A DNA stretch of 64,000 nucleotides from JAFGPL01 sp963781805 (GTDB taxonomy: Bacteria > Bacteroidota > Bacteroidia > Bacteroidales > UBA10428). The stretch's first letter is position 1. Every line of letters begins with the position of its first letter. The stretch spans positions 2,976,001-3,040,000 of the forward strand of contig CAWAHF010000004.1 of NCBI GenBank assembly GCA_963781805.1, read 5' to 3'. A program made the position numbers and the translations under genes. The notes beneath the pieces were generated by a model that saw only the letters and a list, made by a program, of their open reading frames with translations, had not been told where the DNA came from and ran no database searches. This document shows positions 25,814-35,096 of the stretch, piece by piece.

Positions 25814-27265
25814 ATGACCAGCATTGTTAATTTCGGAATAGTATTTAAAGTAGTAAGCAGAAATCTGTTTATAATAACTGCTGCTTTAGTTAGTTGCGTA
25901 GGAATAGCCTTATATTATACAGAATCATATATGCCATTTTTATGGTCTGCAATAATTGCTTTTATAGCAGGGCTTGTTTTGTACATTATTACAAAGAAAC
26001 AAAGTGAAGACATAGTTATAACCAAAAAAGACGCATATTTAACGGTTACTTTATCATGGGTAATTATTAGTTTAATTGGGACTTTACCCTATCTATTTTC
26101 AAAATCTATTCCTTCTTTTACTGATGCCCTTTTTGAATCGGTTTCTGGTTTTACTACAACTGGTTCGTCCATATTAACAGATATTGAAAGCTTGCCAAAA
26201 TCAATACTTTTCTGGCGAAGTTTAACCCACTGGGTTGGTGGTATAGGTATTATTGTTTTGTTTATAGTAATAATGCCAACCCTTCAAATAGGTGGTTACA
26301 ACCTATTTACATTAGAATCTTCTTTGCAGGAGAAAATAAAACCAAAAATAAAATCGGTAGGATACCGTTTATTTTGGATTTATTTAATTCTAACCTTCGC
26401 TGAAGTAATACTATTGTTATTGGGAAAAATGAACCTCTTTGAAAGCGTGTGCCACGCATTTGGAACAGTTGCAACAGGCGGGTTCTCTCCAAAAAATACC
26501 AGCATTGCCAACTATTCACCCTACATCCAGTATGTTATCATGTCGTTTATGTTGCTTGCAGGAACAAATTTTATAATTCATTATTATGCGCTGAAAAGAA
26601 ATTTTCAGAAAGTAAATGAAAATGAGGAATTAAAATTCTATTTGGTTGTAATTATCATTATCGGCCTTATAATATCTGCCGCACTTTATATAAAAACGAA
26701 CAAGCCTCTTGAAGAATCGTTCCGCGAAGCATTTTTTCAGGTAATATCAATTGTTACCTGCACAGGGTTTGCTACAACCGATTATTTATTATGGCCCGGA
26801 TTTGCCTGGATCCTGATTTTCTTTGCCATGTTTCTGGGCGGCAGCACAGGCTCAACTGCCGGGGGTATTAAAATGGCCAGGCATTTGATATTACTAAAAA
26901 ATATAAAAAGAATATTCAAACAACAAATGTCTTCAAAGGCTATAATACCTGTACGATTCAATGGTTCTTCGGTTGATGATGAAACTAACAGTTCCATCCT
27001 GACCTTTATTTCTGTTTATTTAATCATATTTATAGCCGGGAGTATGTTAATGGTTTTTATAGGAATAGATGGAAAAACGGCTGCTGGTTCTGTAGCAACT
27101 TGTATGGCTGGTATAGGCCCCGGCATTGGAACAGTTGGGCCTGCAAGTAATTTTGCCCATTTGCCTGAATCAGGTAAATTGCTTTTATCATTCTTAATGT
27201 TGGTAGGCAGATTAGAAATATATACGGTTATCATGCTTTTTACCCGCTTTTTTTGGAGTAAATAA
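25814..27265 (+). CDS. trkH: TrkH-family potassium uptake protein
   Basis: A 483-residue K+ translocating subunit with about ten to twelve membrane segments. Selectivity-filter loops are recognisable: SVSGFTTTGSS, HAFGTVATGGFSP, VTCTGFATTDY, and GGSTGSTAGGIKMARH with the conserved basic segment. TrkH works with the cytoplasmic regulator TrkA, encoded at 32330. It is the first transporter of a tight plus-strand cluster (gaps 10-26 nt). Confidence 0.95.
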   Translation: MTSIVNFGIVFKVVSRNLFIITAALVSCVGIALYYTESYMPFLWSAIIAFIAGLVLYIITKKQSEDIVITKKDAYLTVTLSWVIISLIGTLPYLFSKSIPSFTDALFESVSGFTTTGSSILTDIESLPKSILFWRSLTHWVGGIGIIVLFIVIMPTLQIGGYNLFTLESSLQEKIKPKIKSVGYRLFWIYLILTFAEVILLLLGKMNLFESVCHAFGTVATGGFSPKNTSIANYSPYIQYVIMSFMLLAGTNFIIHYYALKRNFQKVNENEELKFYLVVIIIIGLIISAALYIKTNKPLEESFREAFFQVISIVTCTGFATTDYLLWPGFAWILIFFAMFLGGSTGSTAGGIKMARHLILLKNIKRIFKQQMSSKAIIPVRFNGSSVDDETNSSILTFISVYLIIFIAGSMLMVFIGIDGKTAAGSVATCMAGIGPGIGTVGPASNFAHLPESGKLLLSFLMLVGRLEIYTVIMLFTRFFWSK

Positions 27266-27276
27266 TACATATTGAT

Positions 27277-28536
27277 ATGAATATTTATATAACAATAATA
27301 ATCCTTGGGTTACTGATTTTTTTATCCCACGTATTTAATGAGCTTTTTGATAAAACCAAAATCCCGAATGTACTTTTATTGTTGTTGATTGGTATTATTA
27401 TTGGCCCGATAAGTGGTATTGTAACAAAGGATTTTTTCGGCAAGCTCGGAAATGTATTCACAACCATAACACTCATTGTTATTTTATTTGAAAGTGGCTC
27501 AGGCTTAAACTTCAAAGAAATTAAAAAAGCCATTGGCTCGGCTGCTTTGCTTACGATATTAAATTTTATTATTACCGTTATATTAACTTCCTATCTCTCG
27601 CGTTGGTTGCTATCAATTGACATACTTAGTTCTGTATTTATGGGCGCTATTGTAGGTGGAACATCTTCGGCGGTAGTTATTCCTATGGTTAAACAATTAA
27701 AAATGGGTGAAAAAAGCACTTCTGTTTTAATTCTGGAATCGGCTCTAAGTGATGTGCTGTGTTTAGTTGTTGGCCTTGCTTTACTCGATGGCATTTCAGC
27801 AAGTGTGGTATCTGTTGGGATGGTATTATCAAAAATGTGGAAAGCATTTGTGTTTGCCATAACGCTTGGGCTGCTTAGTGGGTTCTTTTGGTCTGCACTT
27901 ATTGGCCGGATCCGAAGTGTTAAGAACTCCATGTTTACAACCCTTGCCTTTGTTTTTGTACTCTATGGAATAGTTGAGCTTTTAGGTTTAAACGGAGGTA
28001 TAGCTGTTTTGTCTTTTGGAATTTTGCTGGGTAATATCGAAGTTTTTGGTAATTCTAAAAAATTTAGAAAAATTTTCTCCTTTGAGAGTTCAGGGTTTAA
28101 TCCAAATGAAAGGGACTTTTTTGCTGAAATTGTTTTTATTATGCAGACCTATTTTTTTGTGTATGTTGGCATTTCATTGCAATTTGGTTCTCTAGGGGTT
28201 TATGCAACAGGGTTTTTAATTGTATTGCTTATTATCTTATTCCGTATACCGGGCGCAATATTTCTCACAGGTAAAGGAATTACGAAACCAGAGCGAACTA
28301 TAATATCTGTTATGACACCAAAAGGACTTGTGCCGGCAGTATTGGCTTCTTTGCCGCTACAACGCGGACTGCCTCATGGTGAAATAATTCTTGATTTGGG
28401 ATATTCTATTGTGCTGTTTAGTATTATTATTTGTTCCGCTTTGGTAATAGTTCTTAGTATAAAACCTGAATTTTTCGGAAGTTTTCTAAAGCGAAAAAGG
28501 AATGCCATCGAATCAGATAATAATCAGTCAGTTTAA
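27277..28536 (+). CDS. CPA1-type cation/proton antiporter
   Basis: A 419-residue membrane protein with about twelve TMs and the Na+/H+ exchanger fold: LLLLIGIIIGPISGIV, ILFESGSGLNFKEIK, GAIVGGTSSAVVIPMV, LESALSDVLCLVVG with the ion-binding acidic pair, and MTPKGLVPAVLASLP near the C-terminus. It lacks a cytoplasmic TrkA-type tail. It probably exchanges Na+ or K+ for H+. It lies 11 nt after trkH and 26 nt before a CPA2-type antiporter, so one cluster combines uptake and efflux. Confidence 0.9.
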   Translation: MNIYITIIILGLLIFLSHVFNELFDKTKIPNVLLLLLIGIIIGPISGIVTKDFFGKLGNVFTTITLIVILFESGSGLNFKEIKKAIGSAALLTILNFIITVILTSYLSRWLLSIDILSSVFMGAIVGGTSSAVVIPMVKQLKMGEKSTSVLILESALSDVLCLVVGLALLDGISASVVSVGMVLSKMWKAFVFAITLGLLSGFFWSALIGRIRSVKNSMFTTLAFVFVLYGIVELLGLNGGIAVLSFGILLGNIEVFGNSKKFRKIFSFESSGFNPNERDFFAEIVFIMQTYFFVYVGISLQFGSLGVYATGFLIVLLIILFRIPGAIFLTGKGITKPERTIISVMTPKGLVPAVLASLPLQRGLPHGEIILDLGYSIVLFSIIICSALVIVLSIKPEFFGSFLKRKRNAIESDNNQSV

Positions 28537-28561
28537 TTTTAATTCTTAAACCTAAAGCATA

Positions 28562-30565
28562 TTGCTCTTGATACTTTTAGCAATAAATATTCCCTTTGAA
28601 GAACCGGTTATTATTATAGCCCTGATGCTGGGAATACTACTTATTGGCCCGGTGTTTTTTGAACGCATACGTATCCCATCCATCGCAGGATTACTGTTGA
28701 GCGGTGCAATTATCGGCCCACATGGGTTTAACCTGATATCGCCCGATTTGGAATTCAGCCTTTTGGGCACAATAGGTTTACTATACTTGATGTTTCTGGC
28801 AGGTCTTGAAATCGACCTGCTTGACTTTATTGAAAACAAGTCGAAAAGTATTTTTATTGGGTTAGCGTCATTTATCATACCCTTTGTTTTGGGTTACCTG
28901 GTTTGCAGGTATGTACTGCACTACCAAATAATGGCCTCGTGGATGGTTGCGGCCATGCTTTCTTCACACACCCTTATCTCATACCCATTGCTGGGCAGGT
29001 TAGGTATTGTCAGCAAGCCTATAGTTACCATAATAGTTGGCGCAACAATAATAGCTGATATTCTTGCGCTCGTAGCCATGGAACTAATAACAAATTTTTC
29101 TGATAAGGGTTTTGAAATGGATGGGCTGATAATACTCGGGCTTCACTTCCTCTTGTTCTTCTTTATAGTAATAATGGTCATACCTAGGCTTTCAAGAGTT
29201 TTTTTAAATAAATATGAAGGCGATTTGGGCGTTCAATACATCTTTGTCTTGGTTGTCCTCTTTTCATCAGCCCTGATAGCTTTTTTACTCGACATTGAAC
29301 CTATACTTGGTGCTTTTTTTAGTGGTTTGGTATTGAACCGTCAAATAATTAACACTTCTCCGCTCTATAAGCGCATTGAGTTTATTGGAAATAATCTTTT
29401 CATTCCCTTCTTCTTAATTTCGATTGGTATTTTAGCCAATTTCAAGGTCTACCTTAACCAGCCTATACAAATCGGATTTTTAGTTATTCTAATGGTTACA
29501 GCAATAGCGGGTAAATATTTTGCTGCATTGTTAACACGACTGTTTATGCATACTACAAAAACTGAAACGAACCTTGTTTTTGGGCTTAGTGTGTCAAGGG
29601 CTGCTTCTGCCATTGCTATTATCCTTATCGGGTTCAATATGGGTTTAATACCCGAAACGCTGCTTAACAACACAGTAATACTAATACTTATAACCAGCCT
29701 ATACAGTTCGTATATTACACAAAAGGCAGGTAAAAAATTGATGTTTGAAGAGGTCGAATCAACCGGTGATGAAAATATTGTGAAACAAAAAATCATTGTC
29801 CCGGTTGCTAATCCCCAAAATATGGAGAATCTTCTGGAATTTGCCAGCCTCATTAAAAGAGAGGATAATAATATCCCAGTCTATCCGCTCACCATTTTTA
29901 CAAACCGGAAAGAGGTAAGGGAAAACATTAATAAAAACCAAAAAAAAGTATTAGAAGTAATTGATTCTTTACAGTCAGACGTTTCATTTGAGACCAGTTC
30001 GCGTATCGATAATAATGTGACTAACGGCATCGTAAGAGCAGCAGAGGAAGTTGTGGCAACAAGTATAGTAATGGGATGGAATAACCGCAGCACCCCTTTT
30101 CATATCCTTTTTGGGAATGTACTAAACAACCTGCTTGAAAAAACCGAACGAATGCTGCTCGTTTTGAAAACACCTTCCAGTTTTCGGCAGGTTCGTAAAA
30201 TTCATCTGTTTTGCCCGGAAAATACACAGTACGAAAAAGGGTTTCATTTATGGCTCGACACACTGGTTTACCTTATAAAGAAGTTACAACTCAAAGCAAT
30301 AGTATATTGCGAATCCAGACTTACACTCGATGCTGTGAAAAGATATTATAACCGGACCAATACTTCAAAATATTTTGAATTGCAGGAAAATCCGGTTATG
30401 AACCAAATGGGTAATATTATCAACCATTCTGCTTCAGAATTATTAATTTTTGTTCATTCCAGAAAAAAAACAATTTCATATAACAAGAATTTTGAACATT
30501 TGATGAATAACACTATTTCCATGTATAACAAAAACAATATTGTAATAATCTATCCTGAACAATAG
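28562..30565 (+). CDS. CPA2 (Kef-type) antiporter with C-terminal Usp-like region
   Basis: A 667-residue protein. About twelve TMs occupy residues 1-385, with SGAIIGPHGFNLI, GLLYLMFLAGLEIDL and GAFFSGLVLNRQI. The cytoplasmic ~280 residues have IIVPVANPQNMENLLEFA and later segments resembling tandem universal-stress-protein folds rather than a TrkA-N domain. Start is TTG at 28562 (TTG at 28568 is possible); no ATG is suitably placed. A paralogue with the same architecture lies outside the island at 57339. The stop overlaps the next start by 1 nt. Confidence 0.9.
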   Translation: MLLILLAINIPFEEPVIIIALMLGILLIGPVFFERIRIPSIAGLLLSGAIIGPHGFNLISPDLEFSLLGTIGLLYLMFLAGLEIDLLDFIENKSKSIFIGLASFIIPFVLGYLVCRYVLHYQIMASWMVAAMLSSHTLISYPLLGRLGIVSKPIVTIIVGATIIADILALVAMELITNFSDKGFEMDGLIILGLHFLLFFFIVIMVIPRLSRVFLNKYEGDLGVQYIFVLVVLFSSALIAFLLDIEPILGAFFSGLVLNRQIINTSPLYKRIEFIGNNLFIPFFLISIGILANFKVYLNQPIQIGFLVILMVTAIAGKYFAALLTRLFMHTTKTETNLVFGLSVSRAASAIAIILIGFNMGLIPETLLNNTVILILITSLYSSYITQKAGKKLMFEEVESTGDENIVKQKIIVPVANPQNMENLLEFASLIKREDNNIPVYPLTIFTNRKEVRENINKNQKKVLEVIDSLQSDVSFETSSRIDNNVTNGIVRAAEEVVATSIVMGWNNRSTPFHILFGNVLNNLLEKTERMLLVLKTPSSFRQVRKIHLFCPENTQYEKGFHLWLDTLVYLIKKLQLKAIVYCESRLTLDAVKRYYNRTNTSKYFELQENPVMNQMGNIINHSASELLIFVHSRKKTISYNKNFEHLMNNTISMYNKNNIVIIYPEQ

Positions 30566-32319
30566 TGAAGAAGATACAATTAAAATACCTTCCCCTTTTC
30601 TTAAGCTTTTTGGCTATATGCACCATGCTGTATGATATTGGTTTTGACCATGGAGCTAAAACATTAAATTTTATCGGTTATTTGTATTTGGTTTTTCTGA
30701 CAGGTATTATAATTAGTGTACCTGCTAAGTATATCGTTGATTTTAAGAATTATCAAAAAATCAAAATATGGCTGATAGACCTGGCCCTTTGGGTTTTTTA
30801 TAATTACCTTTTGGTAACTATTAATTTCGGTGAACTTGCAGAAAGTCATACAACTGCAACTATTAATCCGAAAGCCTGGCTCTTTATTGTGTTTACGGTT
30901 AGTCTTATTCGCGAATTGTCGGGTCTTAAACTAAATTTACGCTACAAACGGACCAATCCGGCTGCAATTTTTGCATTAGGTTTTGCAACCTTAATTATTT
31001 CCGGGGCCTTTTTACTCATGTTGCCGCGTGCTACACATACAGGTATCAGCTTTACCAATGCTTTATTTACGTCTACCAGTGCTGTTTGTGTTACAGGCTT
31101 GATTGTGGTTGATACCGGTAGTTATTTTACCGTTTTCGGTCAATCAATCCTAATGATACTTATCCAACTTGGTGGTATCGGAATAATGACTTTCACCAGC
31201 TTTTTTGCCTATTTCTTTATGGGTGGTTCCTCATACCATAACCTGATTTTATTAGGTTCATTGACAAGCGAGAATAGAATTTCAGAAGTTTTTGGCACAC
31301 TTAAAAAAATACTCTTTTTCACTTTATTGGTAGAAGCTTGCGGTTTTGTCCTTATCTTTTTTAACATGCAAATGAAAACAGATCTCAATCAGTCCAATAC
31401 CATTTTCTTTTCACTGTTTCATTCAGTATCTGCATTTTGTAATGCAGGTTTTTCAACACTTTCAAATAGTCTTTACGATATAAATTTTCGCTTTAATTAT
31501 ATGCTCCATATAACAATAGCTTTACTTTTTATCATAGGAGGATTAGGGTTTCCGGTGATAATTAATTTTTATGCATGGATTAAGCACCTGTCGATTAATC
31601 GAATTCTGAGATTGAATAAGCGAAGAGAGATTTTACACAAGGCGCATGTTGTAAGCCTGAATACAAAACTTGTACTTTATACAACACTTATCCTGCTAAT
31701 TGCCGGTACGCTTTCTTTCTTAGTTTTGGAGTTTAATAATACCTTAGCTGAACATAAGGGATTAGGAAAACTTATTACCGCCTTTTTTGGGGCTGCTACA
31801 CCACGTACCGCTGGGTTTAACACCATTGATACTACTGCAATTCGCATACCCACTTTAATGTTTATTGTTTTGTTAATGTGGATTGGGGCATCACCAGCAT
31901 CAACAGGTGGAGGGATTAAAACCAGCACTTTTGCACTAGCTGTGTTAAACGTAATACATTTGGCACGAGGAAAAGATAAGGTAGAGTTAAACCGGAGACA
32001 AATTCCTGAAAACTCACTCAGGCGTTCATTTGCTTTTGTCTTTCTTTCTTTATTTTTAATTGGAATGGTCATATTTTTTCTTCTTATTTCAGAGCCGGAT
32101 AAGCAAGCTACTGATTTAATATTTGAAGCTTTTTCGGCTTTTAGTACAGTTGGCTTGAGTCGTGGAATTACTGGCGATTTATCGGTGGCAGGCAGGTATA
32201 TTATTATTCTTGCTATGTTTGTTGGCAGAGTAGGGGCGTTAACATTTCTTGCTTCTTTCTTCAGGAAATCAACAGGGAAATTATTTCAATATCCGACAGA
32301 AGGTATATTAATAAATTAA
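30565..32319 (+). CDS. Second TrkH/KtrB-family potassium transporter
   Basis: A 584-residue K+ transporter with an N-terminal extension of several TMs (about residues 1-125) before the TrkH core. Filter loops: STSAVCVTGLIVVD, SVSAFCNAGFSTLS, GAATPRTAGFNT, SAFSTVGLSRGIT. TGGGIKTST corresponds to the cytoplasmic loop. GTG start at 30565 overlaps the antiporter stop (TAG), so translation is coupled. The loops end in Gly at the filter positions as in Ktr/Trk. TrkA follows after 10 nt and probably gates this subunit. Confidence 0.93.
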   Translation: MKKIQLKYLPLFLSFLAICTMLYDIGFDHGAKTLNFIGYLYLVFLTGIIISVPAKYIVDFKNYQKIKIWLIDLALWVFYNYLLVTINFGELAESHTTATINPKAWLFIVFTVSLIRELSGLKLNLRYKRTNPAAIFALGFATLIISGAFLLMLPRATHTGISFTNALFTSTSAVCVTGLIVVDTGSYFTVFGQSILMILIQLGGIGIMTFTSFFAYFFMGGSSYHNLILLGSLTSENRISEVFGTLKKILFFTLLVEACGFVLIFFNMQMKTDLNQSNTIFFSLFHSVSAFCNAGFSTLSNSLYDINFRFNYMLHITIALLFIIGGLGFPVIINFYAWIKHLSINRILRLNKRREILHKAHVVSLNTKLVLYTTLILLIAGTLSFLVLEFNNTLAEHKGLGKLITAFFGAATPRTAGFNTIDTTAIRIPTLMFIVLLMWIGASPASTGGGIKTSTFALAVLNVIHLARGKDKVELNRRQIPENSLRRSFAFVFLSLFLIGMVIFFLLISEPDKQATDLIFEAFSAFSTVGLSRGITGDLSVAGRYIIILAMFVGRVGALTFLASFFRKSTGKLFQYPTEGILIN

Positions 32320-32329
32320 AATTACTAAC

Positions 32330-33010
32330 ATGAACTTTTTAATTATTGGCTTAGGGAATTTTGGTTCTGCGTTAGCCATAAGGTTAACCCAACTCGGACA
32401 TGAAGTTATTGGTGTCGATAGCAGTATGCCAAAGGTTGAAATGTACAAAAACGAAATAACCCATACCATTTGTGCAGACTGTACTGATATCCACTCTGCT
32501 AAGGACTTGCCGGTTCATGATGCTGATGTTGTCATAATTAGTATAGGTGAACACGAAGGGAATTCCATTATGGCAACTGCCATTTTGAAGGAACTTAATG
32601 CCAAAAGAATTATTGGCAGAGCTGTTTCAAATACTCAGGAAAAGGTATTACATGCTATGGGTATTGTGGAAATTGTGCATCCGGAACAGGATTCGGCAGA
32701 AAAACTGGCCAGGAATTTAACCACAGATGGATTAATTGATTCTTTTGAACTCTCAGACAAATATAGCATTGTTAAAGCTGATGTACCGGAAAGGTTTGAA
32801 GGAAAAACACTGAGAGAAATTAACATCCGCACCGAATACAATCTTACTGTACTGACCACAATCTCAAAATCTTACAGAAGAAATTTGTTAGGCATAAAAC
32901 ATTCCACTCTGGAAGTTAAAGGAATAGCCACAGCAGATACAATTTTAGGTAAAGATGAAATTATGGTAATTTTTGGAGAAGTTAAGGATATTGATAGATT
33001 TCTGGATTAA
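32330..33010 (+). CDS. trkA: TrkA/KtrA-family K+ channel regulator
   Basis: A 226-residue cytoplasmic regulator: an RCK_N Rossmann domain (FLIIGLGNFGSALAIRL, ending around residue 140) and an RCK_C domain (about 145-226). This single-RCK form is like KtrA rather than double-length E. coli TrkA. It binds nucleotides and gates the TrkH/KtrB pores; with two TrkH-type subunits in the cluster it may serve both. It is the last gene of the transport cluster; its stop overlaps a small convergent ORF. Confidence 0.93.
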   Translation: MNFLIIGLGNFGSALAIRLTQLGHEVIGVDSSMPKVEMYKNEITHTICADCTDIHSAKDLPVHDADVVIISIGEHEGNSIMATAILKELNAKRIIGRAVSNTQEKVLHAMGIVEIVHPEQDSAEKLARNLTTDGLIDSFELSDKYSIVKADVPERFEGKTLREINIRTEYNLTVLTTISKSYRRNLLGIKHSTLEVKGIATADTILGKDEIMVIFGEVKDIDRFLD

Positions 33011-33123
33011 CCCTTATAGTTTTTCATATAATCAATCAATAGCAAAATAGCCTTGATAAAAACAAGGTGGAAGACTAAAACCAGAACAACGATGCCTAAA
33101 ATCTGCCAATTTGTGAGGTTCAT
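33007..33123 (-). CDS. Possible 38-residue single-TM peptide
   Basis: A short open frame: start MNLTNWQILGIVVLVLV, one strong TM (about residues 7-31), basic tail YMKNYKG. It is convergent with trkA and overlaps its stop by 4 nt. Small hydrophobic peptides assist K+ transporters in other systems (KdpF with KdpABC), but this shows no clear similarity. I see no obvious promoter. The composition looks like a real TM peptide, yet chance cannot be excluded. Confidence 0.4.
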   Translation of the reverse strand: MNLTNWQILGIVVLVLVFHLVFIKAILLLIDYMKNYKG

Positions 33124-33765
33124 ATCATTCAGTTATTATGATTATAATAGTACTATTGCTCAATAATCACATTAATTAATTTACACCTCCAAAGATAAAA
33201 AGATTTAATGAGGTATTCAAAACTACTAACCAAACAGTTCATTCTGGTTTTGTAATCAGTTATTTATAAAAAATAGATTCTTATGTTTTCTTGAACCTGA
33301 ATTCTTAAGTTATAGTAAAACAAATAAACCAAAACATAATAGCAAAGTTACAGGCTGGTTTCAAAATCTGACAAGGTTTCGCTACGCCAGCCTCAAAAAA
33401 TCTCCACTTTCGTTCCTCAAGTAGTATTTTTTGGTCTGCCCTTGCATCTTTTACCCCCATCCTGTGCCTGCAAGGGCATTATGTTTTATTGTATTTTTCG
33501 TTGTAGGTTGGCTGGCTGGTGGCTGGTCTCCTACGCATGCAGTTCGGCTCGTTTCCAGTTCTATATTGTTCGTGGTTCGGTGCCGGTGGTCTCCATTCAG
33601 CTCTTGTGGCTATCGTTTTCATTAGGTAAGCTGCCCTTTTAGGGTGGTTTACTTTTTTTTGGCATATTTTCAAATGTCATTCAAAATTCATTCTAAATAA
33701 TAAAGGCCTGATTTTTGCGTTAGAAAAATTGATATACGTTATTTTCCAACTAAAACTTTTAAATT
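33124..33765. other. Non-coding spacer with a long hairpin
   Basis: About 640 nt without a convincing gene. It includes TGCCCTTGCA (33437-33446) pairing with TGCAAGGGCA near 33470, similar in core to the hairpin elements elsewhere in the island. The short open frames around 33431-33642 are in mutually exclusive frames and look like chance. Confidence 0.45.
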
Positions 33766-34512
33766 ATGTCAAGTACTATCGAAACAGGCCACGCAAAGAA
33801 TGTGGCAAATTTTGGAAAACTCGTTTCCTTCTGCACTGGTTATGGTGCTGGTTACAATCCCACAAAATCAACTCTTGCATTAACCGCATTATCAACAATG
33901 CAGAGTGATTCTCAAGGTTCTATCAATGCAGTAAACGCAGCTTTACCTGCATATAGCAATGCCGTCGCAGCACGTGAAGGTGCTTTTAAACCATTAAGCA
34001 AGCTCATTACCCGAGTAATAAATGCGTTAAAAGCAGCAGACACCACACCTGAAACAGATGAGAAAGCTAAAACGCTGGTTCGTAAATTACAGGGTCGCCG
34101 GGCTTCCGCTAAACTTACAGAAGAAGAAAAACAAGCTTTAGCCCAACAGGGTAAAGAACAAACTGAAATTTCAGCTTCTCAGTTAAGTTTTGATAACCGT
34201 ATAGACAACTTCGATAAACTAATAAATTTATTAGGCTCTATTCCGGCTTATAATCCCAATGAAGAAGAATTGAAAGTAACTACTCTTTCAGCCTTATTGG
34301 AAGATTTAAAAGCAAAAAACAAGGCTGTTGTTGATGCAACCACACCTTTAAGCAACGCCCGCATTGCAAGAAATGATGTCCTTTATAAAGAAACTATTGG
34401 TCTCGTGGATATAGCATTGGACGTAAAGTCTTATGTAAAGTCCGTATTTGGTGCAAAAAGCCCCCAATTTCGTCAAATCTCAGGCTTGGAGTTCAAAAGA
34501 TATAAAGTGTAA
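33766..34512 (+). CDS. Unknown 248-residue helical protein
   Basis: Starts MSSTIETGHAKNVANFGKL and continues SFCTGYGAGYNPTKSTL. It is Ala/Lys/Thr-rich, helical, with no signal peptide, TM or catalytic motif that I can name. Two similar halves seem present: GYGAGYNPTKSTLALTALSTM and SIPAYNPNEEELKVTTLSALL. I have an impression of related hypothetical proteins in Bacteroidota but know no function. It stands alone between the transport cluster and a 21-nt tandem array that starts 43 nt after its stop. Confidence 0.75.
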   Translation: MSSTIETGHAKNVANFGKLVSFCTGYGAGYNPTKSTLALTALSTMQSDSQGSINAVNAALPAYSNAVAAREGAFKPLSKLITRVINALKAADTTPETDEKAKTLVRKLQGRRASAKLTEEEKQALAQQGKEQTEISASQLSFDNRIDNFDKLINLLGSIPAYNPNEEELKVTTLSALLEDLKAKNKAVVDATTPLSNARIARNDVLYKETIGLVDIALDVKSYVKSVFGAKSPQFRQISGLEFKRYKV

Positions 34513-34554
34513 CTTCAAACCTGGGGCCGTCTTTTTAAAACTTGCACCATCCTT

Positions 34555-34785
34555 TTTCAAATATGAAAGGTAGTTTATCAAATAAGTCTTGGCGAAATTG
34601 CAACTCCCGATATCATTTGTATAATTTGTGATAGAGAGTTTCAAATAAGCGTTGGATTTTATCAAATTATTTTTGGCGTGTTTCAAATATGCAGTAGCTA
34701 CTATCGAATAAGCGATAGCATTTATCAAATAACAGTTGGAGAGTTTCAAACAAGCTTTGGCGATTATGGGAAAGGAGTTTTTAAA
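34555..34785 (+). repeat. 21-nt tandem array, about 11 units
   Basis: Units start at 34555 and every 21 nt after it, with alternating TTTCAAATA and TATCAAATA openings; units 3 and 4 are degenerate. The period is three times seven. On the plus strand most units read as heptads of type [FY]QISxGx; on the minus strand a 127-codon open frame reads as heptads of type AYLKxxx. I cannot tell whether either strand is translated. Confidence 0.75.
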
Positions 34786-34953
34786 TAAACAGGCTGCCTG
34801 TAAGTCATTGAATGTAGAGAAATCTACTTCTAAACAACCAGGTAGCTTGTTATTTTTTATCATATCTACCCAGAATCTTCAACAATACATTACGAAATAT
34901 CATTAGGCAGTTGTATAAAAAGCGGGAAATAGTTTAAATTCTACCACACATAG

Positions 34954-35080
34954 TTTTTTTGTCACATTTTTTGTCCTGCCCTGGTTTTGCACATTTGCAA
35001 AAGCACGCACCCTTCGGGTTGCACTAACTTTTGCAAAAGAGCAAAACGCCACCCCTCGAAACAAAAAATCCGCCAAAAAA
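34954..35080 (+). repeat. Hairpin element, copy 4 (127 nt)
   Basis: Left end TTTTTTTGTCACATTTTTTG, right end AATCCGCCAAAAAAC. Core stem GCAAAAG / CTTTTGC as in copy 2, but the inner tip differs (ACCC-TTC-GGGT), so the stem is kept while the tip varies. It ends 17 nt before the right 722-bp repeat. Confidence 0.55.
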
Positions 35081-35096
35081 CCTATTTCCCCACGGT

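Noticed and set aside
33431..33642. Overlapping short open frames after the Trk cluster
   Set aside because: Several frames on both strands are open together across a hairpin; none has a start signal or family similarity.
34555..34785. CRISPR array
   Set aside because: Units are contiguous at 21 nt with no spacers; it is a simple tandem repeat.
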